DNA of 64,000 nucleotides from Acidimicrobiales bacterium (GTDB taxonomy: Bacteria > Actinomycetota > Acidimicrobiia > Acidimicrobiales > Acidimicrobilacustridaceae): assembly GCA_025455885.1 (NCBI GenBank), contig JALOLR010000009.1, forward strand, positions 104,374 to 168,373, written 5' to 3'. Both the position numbers and the translations under genes were made by a program. This document shows, piece by piece, positions 1 to 8,828 of the stretch. The stretch's first letter is position 1; every line of letters starts with the position of its first letter. Below the pieces are notes generated by a model. That model did not search any database. It was not told where the DNA came from and worked only from the letters and a program-made list of their open reading frames with translations.

Positions 1-404
1 GCCTCGGTGATGTCGCTGCCCCACGACGCCCCCACGGTCGACACGCTCACCTCGGTGGTCGGCACACCGGCCACCTCGCTGATGGTGACCGTCACCTGAC
101 GCGTGACGTCCTCGTCCTCGTTGGGCCCCTGCACCCGCAGGACGTCACCTCCGACGATCTGGATCTTGGCGCCCGCCAGCCCGACGTCGGTCAGGGCCGA
201 ACGGGCCTCCTCGACCGACACGCCCGGGGCGGGGACCTCCCAGGACACCCCACCCTCGAAGTCGATGCCCAGGTTCAGCCCCCTGACGAAGAGCGACGTC
301 ACGCTGAGCACCACGAGCACCGCCGACACGACGAGGGCGCGACGCCACCAGGTCACGAAGTCGAAGGTGCTCTCGCCGCGGTACAGCCTGGTCAGGCCGT
401 TCAT
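1..404 (-). CDS. secF: Protein translocase subunit SecF (3' part beyond window)
   Basis: SecF pairs with SecD in the membrane and uses the proton motive force to assist SecYEG-driven protein export. Only the first ~134 codons are in the window. They show a short cytoplasmic N-terminus, one membrane segment (about residues 22-44) and the family motif GIDFEGG just after it, then the start of the periplasmic-side domain. The ATG at 404 overlaps the secD stop codon by four bases (ATGA), so secD and secF are translationally coupled in a yajC-secD-secF order. The C-terminal membrane helices lie to the left of position 1. Confidence 0.95.
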   Translation of the reverse strand, partial: MNGLTRLYRGESTFDFVTWWRRALVVSAVLVVLSVTSLFVRGLNLGIDFEGGVSWEVPAPGVSVEEARSALTDVGLAGAKIQIVGGDVLRVQGPNEDEDVTRQVTVTISEVAGVPTTEVSVSTVGASWGSDITE

Positions 405-2146
405 CGGTCGGCTCCGGAGGTGGCCGGGACCCTCGGGGTCGCGGAGTTGTAGGCCACCTGCTCGGCGGGGAGGCCGAGCAGGCGCGGTCGGGCCAGCAGC
501 CACTTCGAGCGGGTGGCCAGCTTCACGGTGGGACGCATGCACGCCCACGAGGCGATGAGGTCGAGGATGCCGGCCAGGGCCAGGTAGAAGGCGAAGCCCC
601 GCACCGGGCCGACGGTGAGCCACCAGAGGAGCCCGGCGCCGATGAGCGAGGCGACGTCGGCCTTCACGATGGTCGAGAAGGCCGACACGAACGACTTGTC
701 GCTGGCGCTGCGGATGCTCCGGCCGTTCTGCACGTCCTCCTTGAGGTGCTCGTAGTAGACGACGTTCGAGTCGAGGGACACACCGATCGACACGATGATG
801 CCGGTCACGCCGGCGAGCGTGAGGGCGAGCCCGTTGTTCGAACCGAGGTAGCTGATGATCGTCCAGAGCAGGGCCGCCTCGATGGCCAGCTTGACGAGCG
901 ACAGCACCCCCAGGAACCGGTAGAAGGCGATCATGTAGGCGGCGGCGAGGACCACGCCGACGGCGCCGGCCACCAGACCGGCGCGCAGCGCGTCCTGGCC
1001 GAGGGTCGCCGACACCACCTGGGCCTGTTGCTGTTCGAGCTCGACCGGCAGGGCGCCGTAGCGCAGTGCGGTCGACAGGTCGTTGGCCTCGCGCTCGGTG
1101 AAGGTGCCCGAGATCTGGATCTGGTCGGCCTGGAACGACCCCGTCTGGATGACGGGCGCGGAGATGACCCGGCCGTCGAGGACGATGCCCAGCTGACCCG
1201 TCGGGCAGGTGGGCGACTGGGCGAAGCACTGGGCGGCTGCGCTGTTGAACAGGTCGATGCCGTCGGCCCCGCCCTTGAAGACCGGGTTGACCGTCCAGCG
1301 GCCGCCCTGATCCAGCCCCGCCGACGCCGACGAGAGGGCGCTGCCGGTGAGCGAGACGGGGCCGAGCTGGTAGGAGGCCACCAGCTGACCGTCGCGGCAC
1401 TCCGGCAGCACCACCGGCTGGTCGGCGGGGATTTCGCTCGACGGGATGCCGGTCGAGCACACGTCGGGCGGCAGGCCGGTGGTCGCCGGTGCCGCCGGCG
1501 GGGCGACGGTGACCCCGGGGGTCGACTGCGCGTCGACCGGGGCCGGCGCCTCGGTGACCGGCACCTCCGTGGCCGGCGCCTCGGCCTGGGCCGACTCGAC
1601 GGCCCCGGCGCTCTCCCCCAGCCCGAGACCCCCGGCGGGCGGCGAGCCGAGGCCCTGCTCGGTCGTGGCGGGCACGGACTCGGTGACCGACGGGACGGTG
1701 GCGGTGGGATCGGTCGGGGTGGGCTCGGTCGGCGCCGTGGGATCGCCGGTGCCGGGCGTGGTCGTCGGATCGGTGGGGAGCGCCTCGACCCCGGCGGGCA
1801 CGACGGCCAGCACCGGGCGGAACTGGAGCTCGGCGGTCTGGCCGACCAGCTCCAGCGCCCGGTCGCGGTCCTTCACGCCCGGGATCTGGATGAGGATGTT
1901 CTGGCCCTGCCGCGTGATCTCCGGCTCGGCCACGCCGAGGGCGTCGACGCGCTGGCGGATGATCGAGATGGCTTGTTCGAGGGTGTCGTCGCTGACCTCC
2001 TCGACCGGCTTCAGCACCACCGACACCCCGCCCTGGAGGTCGAGGCCGAGCAGCGGCTGGTTGCCCACCGCGAACGTGTAGGCCAGGCCGCCCACGGCCA
2101 GCAGGACGATGATGATGAGCGACCAGAAGCCCCGGAACCGTCGCAC
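401..2146 (-). CDS. secD: Protein translocase subunit SecD
   Basis: SecD is the RND-type partner of SecF and helps release and pull translocated proteins. The 581-residue product opens with a membrane helix and the motif LGLDLQGG (about residues 36-43), followed by the P1 domain and a C-terminal RND membrane domain with several helices. The GTG at 2146 is chosen because the family N-terminus (RRFRGFWSL) starts there, two bases after the yajC stop; upstream codons in this frame lie inside yajC. Residues ~115-235 are an unusual Pro/Thr/Ala/Glu-rich low-complexity insertion in the extracellular P1 domain. Identity is certain; the role of the insertion is unknown. Confidence 0.95.
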   Translation of the reverse strand: MRRFRGFWSLIIIVLLAVGGLAYTFAVGNQPLLGLDLQGGVSVVLKPVEEVSDDTLEQAISIIRQRVDALGVAEPEITRQGQNILIQIPGVKDRDRALELVGQTAELQFRPVLAVVPAGVEALPTDPTTTPGTGDPTAPTEPTPTDPTATVPSVTESVPATTEQGLGSPPAGGLGLGESAGAVESAQAEAPATEVPVTEAPAPVDAQSTPGVTVAPPAAPATTGLPPDVCSTGIPSSEIPADQPVVLPECRDGQLVASYQLGPVSLTGSALSSASAGLDQGGRWTVNPVFKGGADGIDLFNSAAAQCFAQSPTCPTGQLGIVLDGRVISAPVIQTGSFQADQIQISGTFTEREANDLSTALRYGALPVELEQQQAQVVSATLGQDALRAGLVAGAVGVVLAAAYMIAFYRFLGVLSLVKLAIEAALLWTIISYLGSNNGLALTLAGVTGIIVSIGVSLDSNVVYYEHLKEDVQNGRSIRSASDKSFVSAFSTIVKADVASLIGAGLLWWLTVGPVRGFAFYLALAGILDLIASWACMRPTVKLATRSKWLLARPRLLGLPAEQVAYNSATPRVPATSGADR

Positions 2147-2147
2147 G

Positions 2148-2570
2148 TCAGGCTCTCTCGGCGGGCCCGGCGTCGCCCGGGGAGCTCTCCGCCTCGGCCC
2201 CGCCCCGGTCCCCCGGTTCGAGCTCGCCGACCTCGTCGGACCGGTCGTCGGAACCATCTCCGATCGCGTCGTCGTTCTCGTCGAGCTCGTCGAGCTCGCC
2301 GTCCCCGGTCGCGTCGTCGAACGCTGGGGGGACCTTGCTGGCCACGGCGCGTCGGGCGACGCGCAGCTCGATGCCCGGGGCGACCTCGAGGTGCACGACG
2401 TCACCCTCGATGGCGGTGATCGTGCCGTAGATGCCCGATCCGCTCATCACCTCGTCGCCCTCCTCGAGGGTGGCCAGCAGGGCGTTGTGGCGCTTCAGCT
2501 CCCGCTGCTTGGGGAGGATCAGCACGACCCAGGCCAGCACGAACAGCAGGACGAGGAGGATCGTGGACAT
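2148..2570 (-). CDS. yajC: Preprotein translocase subunit YajC
   Basis: YajC is a small single-pass membrane protein that associates with SecDF and SecYEG. The 140-residue product has one N-terminal helix (residues 3-20), then LPKQRELKRHNALLATLEEG and the GSGIYGTI segment of the family, ending around residue 85. The remaining ~55 residues form an acidic tail (Asp/Glu/Gly-rich), longer than in the usual ~85-110 residue proteins. It lies between tgt and secD on the same strand with spacings of 5 and 1 bases, which indicates one operon. Confidence 0.93.
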   Translation of the reverse strand: MSTILLVLLFVLAWVVLILPKQRELKRHNALLATLEEGDEVMSGSGIYGTITAIEGDVVHLEVAPGIELRVARRAVASKVPPAFDDATGDGELDELDENDDAIGDGSDDRSDEVGELEPGDRGGAEAESSPGDAGPAERA

Positions 2571-2575
2571 GGTCG

Positions 2576-3799
2576 TCAGTTCACCGGGGAGGAAGGGTCC
2601 GGTGGGCTCACCGAACCGGCTGAGCGTAGCCCCATCGGCGGGTCACCCCAGATCGCCTCGACGTCGCGACGCAGGGTGGCGAGGGTGCCCTCGGCGACCG
2701 CCGCCCGGACCCGGGCCATCAGCGCCAGGAGCCAGTGCACGTTGTGCACCGTCGCCAAGCGGGACACCGTCGGTTCGTTCACCATGAGCAGGTGGCGCAG
2801 GTACCCCTTCGACCACCGTCGGCAGGTCGGGCAGGCGCACCCCGGCTCGAGCGGATCGGGATCGCGGGCCCAACGGGCGTTGCGCAGGTTGAGCCGACCG
2901 GTGGAGGTGAGGATCGTGCCGTGACGGGCCAGGCGGGTGGGCAGGACGCAGTCGAACATGTCGACCCCGAGCGCCACCGCCTCCACGAGCGAGAGCGGGT
3001 CGCCGACCCCCATCAGGTAGCGCGGCTGGTCGTCGGGTAGGACCGCGGTGGCAGCCGCCAGGGCGGGAAGCATCTCCTCGCGGGTCTCGCCGACCGACAG
3101 GCCCCCGATGCCGTACCCGTCGAAGCCGACCGCCATGGTCCGCTCGGCGCTCTCGACGCGCAGCCCCGGGTCGACACCCCCCTGGACGATGCCGAACTGG
3201 GCCTGCGTGGAGCCCCCGAGACGTGCGGGTCGGTGGGCCGCCTCGGCCCGCTGCGCCCACCGGGCACTGCGGTCGACGGCGGCGCGCACCACCGACGGCG
3301 GCGACGGCAGCGGAGGGCACACGTCGAGCACCATCTGGATGTCGGCCCCCAGCTGGTGTTGGAGCGCCACGCAGCTCTCCGGGGTGAGGTGGTGCCGGCT
3401 GCCGTCGTAGGTGGAGCTGAACGTGGCGCCGTCGTCGGTCACCTTCGGCTCGAGCGAGAAGACCTGGAACCCGCCGGAGTCGGTGAGCACGTGACCGTCC
3501 CAGCCCGAGAAGCGGTGCAGTCCCCCCAGGTCGGCCACGACATCGGCGCCGGGGCGCAGCATGAGGTGGTAGGTGTTGGCGAGGACGACCTCGACGCCCA
3601 GGTCCTCGAGGTCCTCGGCGGTCAGCGCCCGCACCACCGCCCGGGTGCCGACAGGCATGAAGCAGGGGGTGCGGAAGTGCCCCCGGGCGGTGTGCACGAC
3701 CCCGGTGCGGGCCGCACCGTCGGTCGCCTCGACGTCGATGCGCACCACCCGCCCGCCCGGGTCGGGCACGAACGGCACAGAGATCCGCGGTGAGCTCAC
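2576..3799 (-). CDS. tgt: Queuine/preQ1 tRNA-guanine transglycosylase
   Basis: Tgt exchanges guanine 34 of GUN-anticodon tRNAs for the queuosine precursor preQ1. The 407-residue product carries LTDSGGFQVFSL, with the nucleophile region around Asp107, the GGLSVGE motif and a C-terminal zinc site of the form CxCxxC followed by His (CACPTC). The open frame extends to 3928 but family similarity begins near IDVEATDGAARTG; the GTG at 3799 gives a family-typical length, and a GTG slightly further downstream is an alternative. It is followed directly by yajC, and queA lies one gene upstream, so both tRNA steps of queuosine synthesis are in this cluster. Confidence 0.93.
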   Translation of the reverse strand: MSSPRISVPFVPDPGGRVVRIDVEATDGAARTGVVHTARGHFRTPCFMPVGTRAVVRALTAEDLEDLGVEVVLANTYHLMLRPGADVVADLGGLHRFSGWDGHVLTDSGGFQVFSLEPKVTDDGATFSSTYDGSRHHLTPESCVALQHQLGADIQMVLDVCPPLPSPPSVVRAAVDRSARWAQRAEAAHRPARLGGSTQAQFGIVQGGVDPGLRVESAERTMAVGFDGYGIGGLSVGETREEMLPALAAATAVLPDDQPRYLMGVGDPLSLVEAVALGVDMFDCVLPTRLARHGTILTSTGRLNLRNARWARDPDPLEPGCACPTCRRWSKGYLRHLLMVNEPTVSRLATVHNVHWLLALMARVRAAVAEGTLATLRRDVEAIWGDPPMGLRSAGSVSPPDPSSPVN

Positions 3800-3961
3800 G
3801 CCGACCGCCACCTCCTCGAACCGGGCCGACGAGACACCCGAGCCGGACTGGACGGAGCGGCGGCGCTGGTCGTCATGAAGCCCGCAATCTAGGCGGGGTC
3901 GACGAGGACGAACGCTCTCCGCCCCCACCTCGATCGAGCCCGGCGACGGCCGGAAACAGCG

Positions 3962-4696
3962 TCAGGCCGGTCCGAGACCCAGGGGGTTGGGGATCTCGAT
4001 GACGCTCCCCGCCACCGCTGCGCCGTCGTCGTCGGACGTCATCACGACGAGGCAGCCGTCGGTCGCCTTGAAGGGGGCGACCCGGATGAACGAGAAGTCC
4101 CAGGTCGTCGTCCCTCCCACCACACGGGCGGTGAAGGACCCGGAGATCGACCCGCCGGGGCCCACGAGCTCGGCCCCCTGGGACCACCCGGTGGGACCGC
4201 CCGCGTCGGAGCCCGATCCCTGGCTGCGGACGTAGACCGGATCGGAGGACGTGTTGGTCACCGTGACGTCGGCCGTCGAGAACGTCTCGTCCCGGAAGGT
4301 CGCCGACTCGACGGGACCGGTCGTCACTGACAGAGCGTCTCCCACCAGGCACTCAGCACGAGCCTGGTCGACTGCGTCTCCCGACGGGACCGGCGCGTCG
4401 ACGTTCTCCGATGCCTCGTCGACCGTTCCGGCACTCTCAGAGGGTGCGTCGTCGCTGCGTTGGAGCTGGAAGATCACACCGATGATCACGAAGAAGGCGA
4501 CGAGCAGCGCGACCGCCACAGCCAGGACCGCAGGACTCAGGGCGCAACCCCACCGGGGTGGCTGGACCGGTGGCTTCGCCTCACCGCCGAGATCGGTGAG
4601 CTCCGTCACCGTGCCCCGGATCTGCTCTTCGAGCCGCTGGGCTTCCTCGCTCAGTGGTTCCTTCGCTCCTCCACTCATGCCCCGAGCGTCGGCCAT
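3962..4696 (-). CDS. Hypothetical single-pass membrane protein
   Basis: I do not recognise a named family. The ATG at 4696 (MADARGM) gives 244 residues; ATG 4678 (MSGG) is an alternative. An N-terminal cytoplasmic stretch of ~55 residues with a charged EEAQRLEEQIRGTV helix is followed by one hydrophobic segment (SPAVLAVAVALLVAFFVIIG), then an acidic Ser/Glu-rich linker and an outside domain of ~125 residues. That domain has a beta-sandwich-like pattern (DVTVTNTSSDPVYVRS) and two cysteines that could form a disulfide. The pattern resembles extracellular DUF4352-like domains, but this is a weak comparison. It sits between tgt and queA and is probably cotranscribed with them. Confidence 0.75.
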   Translation of the reverse strand: MADARGMSGGAKEPLSEEAQRLEEQIRGTVTELTDLGGEAKPPVQPPRWGCALSPAVLAVAVALLVAFFVIIGVIFQLQRSDDAPSESAGTVDEASENVDAPVPSGDAVDQARAECLVGDALSVTTGPVESATFRDETFSTADVTVTNTSSDPVYVRSQGSGSDAGGPTGWSQGAELVGPGGSISGSFTARVVGGTTTWDFSFIRVAPFKATDGCLVVMTSDDDGAAVAGSVIEIPNPLGLGPA

Positions 4697-4781
4697 CCGG
4701 TTCGATCCCACCAGGGCCGAACGTCGTTCTCGCCGCAATGGTCGAACTCTTGCGGGGCCACATCCCGTCAGGGGCGCTTCG

Positions 4782-5834
4782 TCAACCCGACCCCTCGGAG
4801 CGCGAGAGCAACATGGCATCACCGAAAGAGAGGAAGCGATAGTCGTAGGCGAGTGCCTCGACGTAGAGATCCCGCCATCGGGGGCCGACGAAGGCGTCGA
4901 TCATCACCAGCAGCGACGACCGAGGCAGGTGGAAGTTGGTGAGGAGTCGATCGACCACCGCCCAGGGGTACGGCCGCCGGATGTAGAGGTCGGTGCGTCC
5001 CTCGAGCTCGCCGGTCGCTGCTGCGCTCTCGAGTGCCCGCACCGCAGTCGTGCCCACGGCCACAACCCGGCCGCCGGCCCGTCGGGCCGCCGCGCACGCC
5101 TCGAGCGTGGCCACGGGAACCCGGTAGGACTCGGAGTGCATCACGTGGTCGGCGACGTCGTCAACGGCGATCGGCCGGAACGTGCCGAGCCCCACGACCA
5201 GCTCGACGTCGGCGCGGGTGACGCCGGCGGACGCCAGGCGATCGAGCAGCTCAGGCGTGAGGTGCAGACCGGCCGTCGGCGCCGCAGCGGAGGCCGGGCG
5301 CTCGGCGTACACCGTCTGGTACCGCTCCGGCTCCGCGAGCGGCGTGGTGATGTAGGGAGGGAGCGGCATCCGACCGTGGCGATCGAGAGCGCGCAGCACC
5401 TCACCGTCGGCAGCGAGGGTGACGAGTCGCCGACCCTCCCCCAGGTCGTCCCCCACGGTGACGACGAGATCGGCCTGGGCGCCGACGGTCTGGCCGGGAG
5501 CGGGCGGTGGGGTGAGCACCGTTCCCGGCGGCAACCGCCGGCCGGGGCGGACCAAGGCCTCCCAAGTGTCGTGATCGATGCGATCGAGCAGGAGCACCTC
5601 GGCCGCGCCGCCGGTGGACTTCACCAGGGAGAGCCGCGCCGGCAGCACCCGGGTGGTGTTGACGACGAGGACGTCACCGGGGTCGAGCAGGTCGGCGAGG
5701 TCCCGAACGTGTCGATGCTCGGGTTCGGAGCCGGGGCCACGGTCGACCAGGAGCCGAGCGTCGTCGCGCCGCGCCAGCGGCTCCTGCGCGATCGCCTCGA
5801 CCGGCAGCTCGTAGTCGAACCCACGAATGTCCAC
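4782..5834 (-). CDS. queA: S-adenosylmethionine:tRNA ribosyltransferase-isomerase
   Basis: QueA transfers and isomerises the ribosyl group of SAM onto preQ1-modified tRNA to make epoxyqueuosine. The ~350-residue product shows the family start (FDYELPVEAIAQEPL), VVNTTRVLPARL, PTAGLHLTPELL, the VGLGTFRPI segment and the C-terminal TNFHLPRSSLLVMIDAF and YDYRFLSFGDAMLL. The GTG at 5834 is chosen because the longer frame up to 5924 would read through the 48-bp palindrome at 5881-5928, and because QueA proteins normally begin immediately before the FDYELP segment. It is the first gene of the minus-strand tgt-sec cluster. Confidence 0.93.
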   Translation of the reverse strand: MDIRGFDYELPVEAIAQEPLARRDDARLLVDRGPGSEPEHRHVRDLADLLDPGDVLVVNTTRVLPARLSLVKSTGGAAEVLLLDRIDHDTWEALVRPGRRLPPGTVLTPPPAPGQTVGAQADLVVTVGDDLGEGRRLVTLAADGEVLRALDRHGRMPLPPYITTPLAEPERYQTVYAERPASAAAPTAGLHLTPELLDRLASAGVTRADVELVVGLGTFRPIAVDDVADHVMHSESYRVPVATLEACAAARRAGGRVVAVGTTAVRALESAAATGELEGRTDLYIRRPYPWAVVDRLLTNFHLPRSSLLVMIDAFVGPRWRDLYVEALAYDYRFLSFGDAMLLSRSEGSG

Positions 5835-5880
5835 GGGCCCGGAGGCTACGACCACCGCCACGGTCGCCCGCGACTTCGGC

Positions 5881-5928
5881 AACTGTGAGTGAAAGCGTCC
5901 GGACATGCGGACGATTTCACTCACAGTT
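5881..5928. repeat. 48-bp palindromic repeat, copy 1
   Basis: Two 21-bp arms (5881-5901 and 5908-5928) are inverted copies with one mismatch, separated by the 6-base loop GACATG. The outer arm reads AACTGTGAGTGAAAGCGTCC. The element lies between the divergent queA and the DUF559 gene. The same arm sequence recurs at 7017-7064 on the other side of that gene. Confidence 0.95.
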
Positions 5929-5987
5929 CGGTGTCATTCGCGTCGCTGACCGGGGTCGATGTCGCAGGCGAGTGGTTCACTCCGCAA

Positions 5988-6953
5988 ATGCGCGAGTCGA
6001 CGGCGCAAGGCGAGGTGGCACTCTTCGATGTGGCACGGCACCAGCACGGCGTGGTCACGTTCGACCAAGCCCGTGGCGCCGGGCTCTCCCGGCAACAGGT
6101 ACACCGCCTCGTCGGTCTCGGCCGGTGGCGGTACGGACCAGGCCGAGTGCTGATCCTGCCCGGTGCCCCTCCCGGCCCCTGGCAGGAGACGGCGACCGCT
6201 CTGCTGGGCAGCGGTCGGGGGGCATGGCTCTCCCACGACTCGGCGGCGGCGCATTGGGGCATCCCTGGATGCAGCCTGCTCCCGACTCACGTGCTCGTCG
6301 ACTACCACCACGCCCGTTCGGAGCAGGTGAACGCCCGAATCCACCGATCCCGACGTCGTCTCGCCCATCACGCAGTGCTCGTGGACGGGCTGATGGTCAC
6401 CACCCCGTCGCGCACCGTCTTCGATCTCTCGGGAACCCTGTCCCCGACCTGGCGGGTCGAGCGACTGCTCGACCATGCGTGGTCCAGCCGCCTCGTCACC
6501 TACCAGTCGATGCGTCGTGTCATCGAGGAGATGAGCGGCCGGGGCCAACGCAATGTGGCCGAATTGCGGCAACTCGTCGAGAACCGGGGCCCGGACTACC
6601 TCGCTGGCGACAGCGCGCTCGAACGCCGATTCCACCGAATCCTCGCCGAGGACGGTCAGGAACCGATGGAACGGCAGGTCGACATGGTCGACAAGGAGGG
6701 CTGGTGGGGAAGAGTCGACGCGGTCGACCGGGTGGCGTTCGTGCTGGTGGAGATCGACGGCCAACGGTGGCACTCGGCTCTCACCGATCGCCTCGTCGAC
6801 GTCGAGCGCCGGCGTCGTGCCGAAGCAATGGGCTTCCTCGTCCTCCGGATCGCCGAAGATGACGTCTGGTACCGACCCTCACAGGTCGCAGCGACAGTGC
6901 GGGAAGCCCGCCGGAAAGGTCGACGCCGCGTTGCGGCGTCGACCGCAGCCTGA
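5988..6953 (+). CDS. AbiEi-like HTH / DUF559 (Vsr-like) nuclease-domain protein
   Basis: The ~321-residue product has an N-terminal winged-helix-like segment (VALFDVARHQHGVVTFDQAR, then GLSRQQVHRLVGLGRWRYGP), typical of AbiEi-type antitoxin domains. Its C-terminal domain matches the DUF559/Vsr-like PD-(D/E)XK fold: Glu in ALERRF, Asp in RVDAV, the VEIDG core, a following His, then ERRRRAEAMGFLVLR. The endonuclease residues look intact, so DNA cleavage is plausible but unproven. The ATG at 5988 is chosen; the frame extends upstream to a GTG inside the palindrome. No AbiEii-type toxin partner lies next to it. The gene stands alone between two 48-bp palindromes, in convergence with ruvB, and could be a small mobile or repeat-associated unit. 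Confidence 0.85.
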   Translation: MRESTAQGEVALFDVARHQHGVVTFDQARGAGLSRQQVHRLVGLGRWRYGPGRVLILPGAPPGPWQETATALLGSGRGAWLSHDSAAAHWGIPGCSLLPTHVLVDYHHARSEQVNARIHRSRRRLAHHAVLVDGLMVTTPSRTVFDLSGTLSPTWRVERLLDHAWSSRLVTYQSMRRVIEEMSGRGQRNVAELRQLVENRGPDYLAGDSALERRFHRILAEDGQEPMERQVDMVDKEGWWGRVDAVDRVAFVLVEIDGQRWHSALTDRLVDVERRRRAEAMGFLVLRIAEDDVWYRPSQVAATVREARRKGRRRVAASTAA

Positions 6954-7016
6954 ACGCAACCGACGCCGAGCACATGCCACTCCGCCCCCATCGCTGATCA
7001 CCTCCCCTCCCCTTGG

Positions 7017-7064
7017 AACTGTGAGTGAAAGCGTCCGCATACCCGGACGCTTTCACTCACAGTT
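7017..7064. repeat. 48-bp palindromic repeat, copy 2
   Basis: Two perfect 21-bp inverted arms (7017-7037 and 7044-7064) surround the 6-base loop CATACC. The left arm is identical to the left arm of the copy at 5881-5928; only the loop and one right-arm base differ. It lies in the 172-bp space between the 3' ends of the DUF559 gene and ruvB, so it could also act as a bidirectional terminator. Confidence 0.95.
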
Positions 7065-7125
7065 CGTGTATTGGGGTGCCCAGACACCGGTGGGGCCGGA
7101 GAGCTGCGGGCAACCGTCGGGAGGG

Positions 7126-8220
7126 TCAGTCGTCGAACAGGGAGGGGCCGTCGTCGGCGGCGGCCAGGGGGGCGCCGGCGGGAGGGACCATGCCGACGTG
7201 GGCCCACGCCGCCGGGGTGGCCACCCGCCCGCGGGGAGTGCGCATCAGCAGCCCCTGCTGGATGAGGAACGGCTCGTAGACGTCCTCGACGGTCTCCTCG
7301 GCCTCACCGACGCTGATGGCCAGCGTGCCGAGCCCGACCGGCCCACCGCCGAACTTGCCGCACAGGTTGCCCAGCACCGCCCGGTCGACCTTGTCGAGGC
7401 CGAGCTCGTCGACCCCGAACAGCGAGAGGCCCGCCCGGGCCACCTCACGATCGACCGTGCCGGTGCCCCGCACCTCGGCGAAGTCCCGCACCCGGCGCAG
7501 GAGGCGGTTGGCGATGCGGGGCGTCCCCCGCGAGCGGCGGGCGATCTCGACCGCCCCGGCGTCGTCGACGGCCAACCCGAGGATGCCGGCGGCCCGCGTC
7601 ACGATCGACTCGAGCTCGTCGGCGTCGTAGTAGTCGAGCCGGGCGACGAGACCGAACCGGTCGCGCAGCGGCCCCGTGATGAGCCCGGTGCGGGTGGTGG
7701 CCCCGACCAGGGTGAAGCGGGGCAGGTCGAGACGGATGGACCGCGCCGCCGGGCCCTTGCCGAGCACGATGTCGAGCTGGAAGTCCTCCATGCCCGGGTA
7801 CAGCACCTCCTCGACGGTCCGGCTGAGGCGGTGGATCTCGTCGATGAAGAGCACGTCGCCCTCGCCCAGGCGGGTGAGGATGGCGGCGAGGTCGCCGGCG
7901 CGATCGAGCGCCGGCCCGGACGTGACGTGGAGCGCGACGCCCTGCTCGGCGGCCACGATGCCCGCCAGCGTGGTCTTGCCCAGGCCCGGCGGGCCGGCGA
8001 AGAGCAGGTGGTCGACCGCCTGGCCACGCCGCCGGGCCGCCTCCAGGATGATGTGGAGGTGCTCCTTGAGCTCACGCTGGCCGACGAACTCGGCGAGCGT
8101 GCGGGGCCGCAGCCCTCCCTCCTCGCCGATGAGGTCGCCGGCGCCGCCGACCGCGTCGAGGTCGGGTTCGTGGGCCAGGTCGTCGGGGCCGGGTTCCGGG
8201 CGGAGCAGCTCGTCGCGCAT
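7126..8220 (-). CDS. ruvB: Holliday junction branch migration helicase RuvB
   Basis: RuvB is the AAA+ motor that drives branch migration of Holliday junctions on the RuvA platform. The 364-residue product has the N-terminal [12 protein letters not shown] segment, Walker [10 protein letters not shown], Walker B FIDEIHRL, sensor region GATTRTG, and the C-terminal winged helix ([17 protein letters not shown]). The ATG at 8220 overlaps the ruvA stop by one base. It is the last gene of a ruvC-ruvA-ruvB operon transcribed leftwards. Confidence 0.97.
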   Translation of the reverse strand: MRDELLRPEPGPDDLAHEPDLDAVGGAGDLIGEEGGLRPRTLAEFVGQRELKEHLHIILEAARRRGQAVDHLLFAGPPGLGKTTLAGIVAAEQGVALHVTSGPALDRAGDLAAILTRLGEGDVLFIDEIHRLSRTVEEVLYPGMEDFQLDIVLGKGPAARSIRLDLPRFTLVGATTRTGLITGPLRDRFGLVARLDYYDADELESIVTRAAGILGLAVDDAGAVEIARRSRGTPRIANRLLRRVRDFAEVRGTGTVDREVARAGLSLFGVDELGLDKVDRAVLGNLCGKFGGGPVGLGTLAISVGEAEETVEDVYEPFLIQQGLLMRTPRGRVATPAAWAHVGMVPPAGAPLAAADDGPSLFDD

Positions 8221-8828
8221 CAGGCCACCGCCAGGCGTTGCAGGGCGACCCGCAGCAACGCCGAGGGGTCGTCGTCGTCGGGCAGGTCGCGCAGGACGGT
8301 GGTGACCTCGTCGGGTCCGTAGCCGAGGTTGGTGAGGGCGTCACGGACGTCGGCCTGGGGCGAGCCGGCGATCCCCTCTGCCGACCCCGCCGACCCGGCG
8401 GCGGCGGCCGCTTCGAGCCCCGGCACGTCGAGCCTCGACTTCAGCTCCACGAGCAACCGGGCCGCGGTCTTCTTGCCCACGCCGGGCACCAGGCAGAGCG
8501 CGTCGAGGTCGTCGCTGACCAGCACCCGGCGAAGGGCGACCGGCGGGTGGACGGAGAGGATGGCCAGGGCCAGGGTCGGCCCGACGCCGTGGGCGCCGAG
8601 CAGCGCCTCGAAGGCCAAGCGGTCCTCGGCGGCGAGGAACCCGTAGAGGGTCTCGGCGTCCTCACGGCGGTGGTGGTGGACGTGGAGGAACACCTCCCGG
8701 CCGGGCTCCCCGAGCGCGACGGCCGTCGCCGGGGCCACCGTGACCCGGTAGCCCACGCCGGCCACCTCGACGAGCACCTCGCCGGCCGGCAACCGGTCGA
8801 GCAGCGTGCCCCGCAGCGAGCCGATCAC
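8220..8828 (-). CDS. ruvA: Holliday junction branch migration protein RuvA
   Basis: RuvA binds four-way junctions and loads RuvB. The 202-residue product begins [12 protein letters not shown], has the OB-fold domain, two helix-hairpin-helix segments ([17 protein letters not shown] being the second) and a C-terminal domain III that would contact RuvB, after an Ala/Gly/Ser-rich linker. The start is GTG at 8828, overlapping the ruvC stop by four bases. Confidence 0.96.
   Translation of the reverse strand: MIGSLRGTLLDRLPAGEVLVEVAGVGYRVTVAPATAVALGEPGREVFLHVHHHRREDAETLYGFLAAEDRLAFEALLGAHGVGPTLALAILSVHPPVALRRVLVSDDLDALCLVPGVGKKTAARLLVELKSRLDVPGLEAAAAAGSAGSAEGIAGSPQADVRDALTNLGYGPDEVTTVLRDLPDDDDPSALLRVALQRLAVA

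Noticed and set aside
5835..5924. N-terminal extension of queA to 5924
   Set aside because: It would translate the palindromic repeat; the QueA family N-terminus starts at 5834.
5885..5987. Upstream start of the DUF559 gene at GTG 5885 or 5889 inside the palindrome
   Set aside because: The palindrome is a repeat independent of the gene, since it occurs again at 7017; residues encoded by it have no family similarity. ATG 5988 just before the HTH domain is preferred.
5988..6953. Complete AbiE toxin-antitoxin system
   Set aside because: Only the AbiEi-like HTH is present, fused to a DUF559 domain; no nucleotidyltransferase (AbiEii) gene lies on either side.
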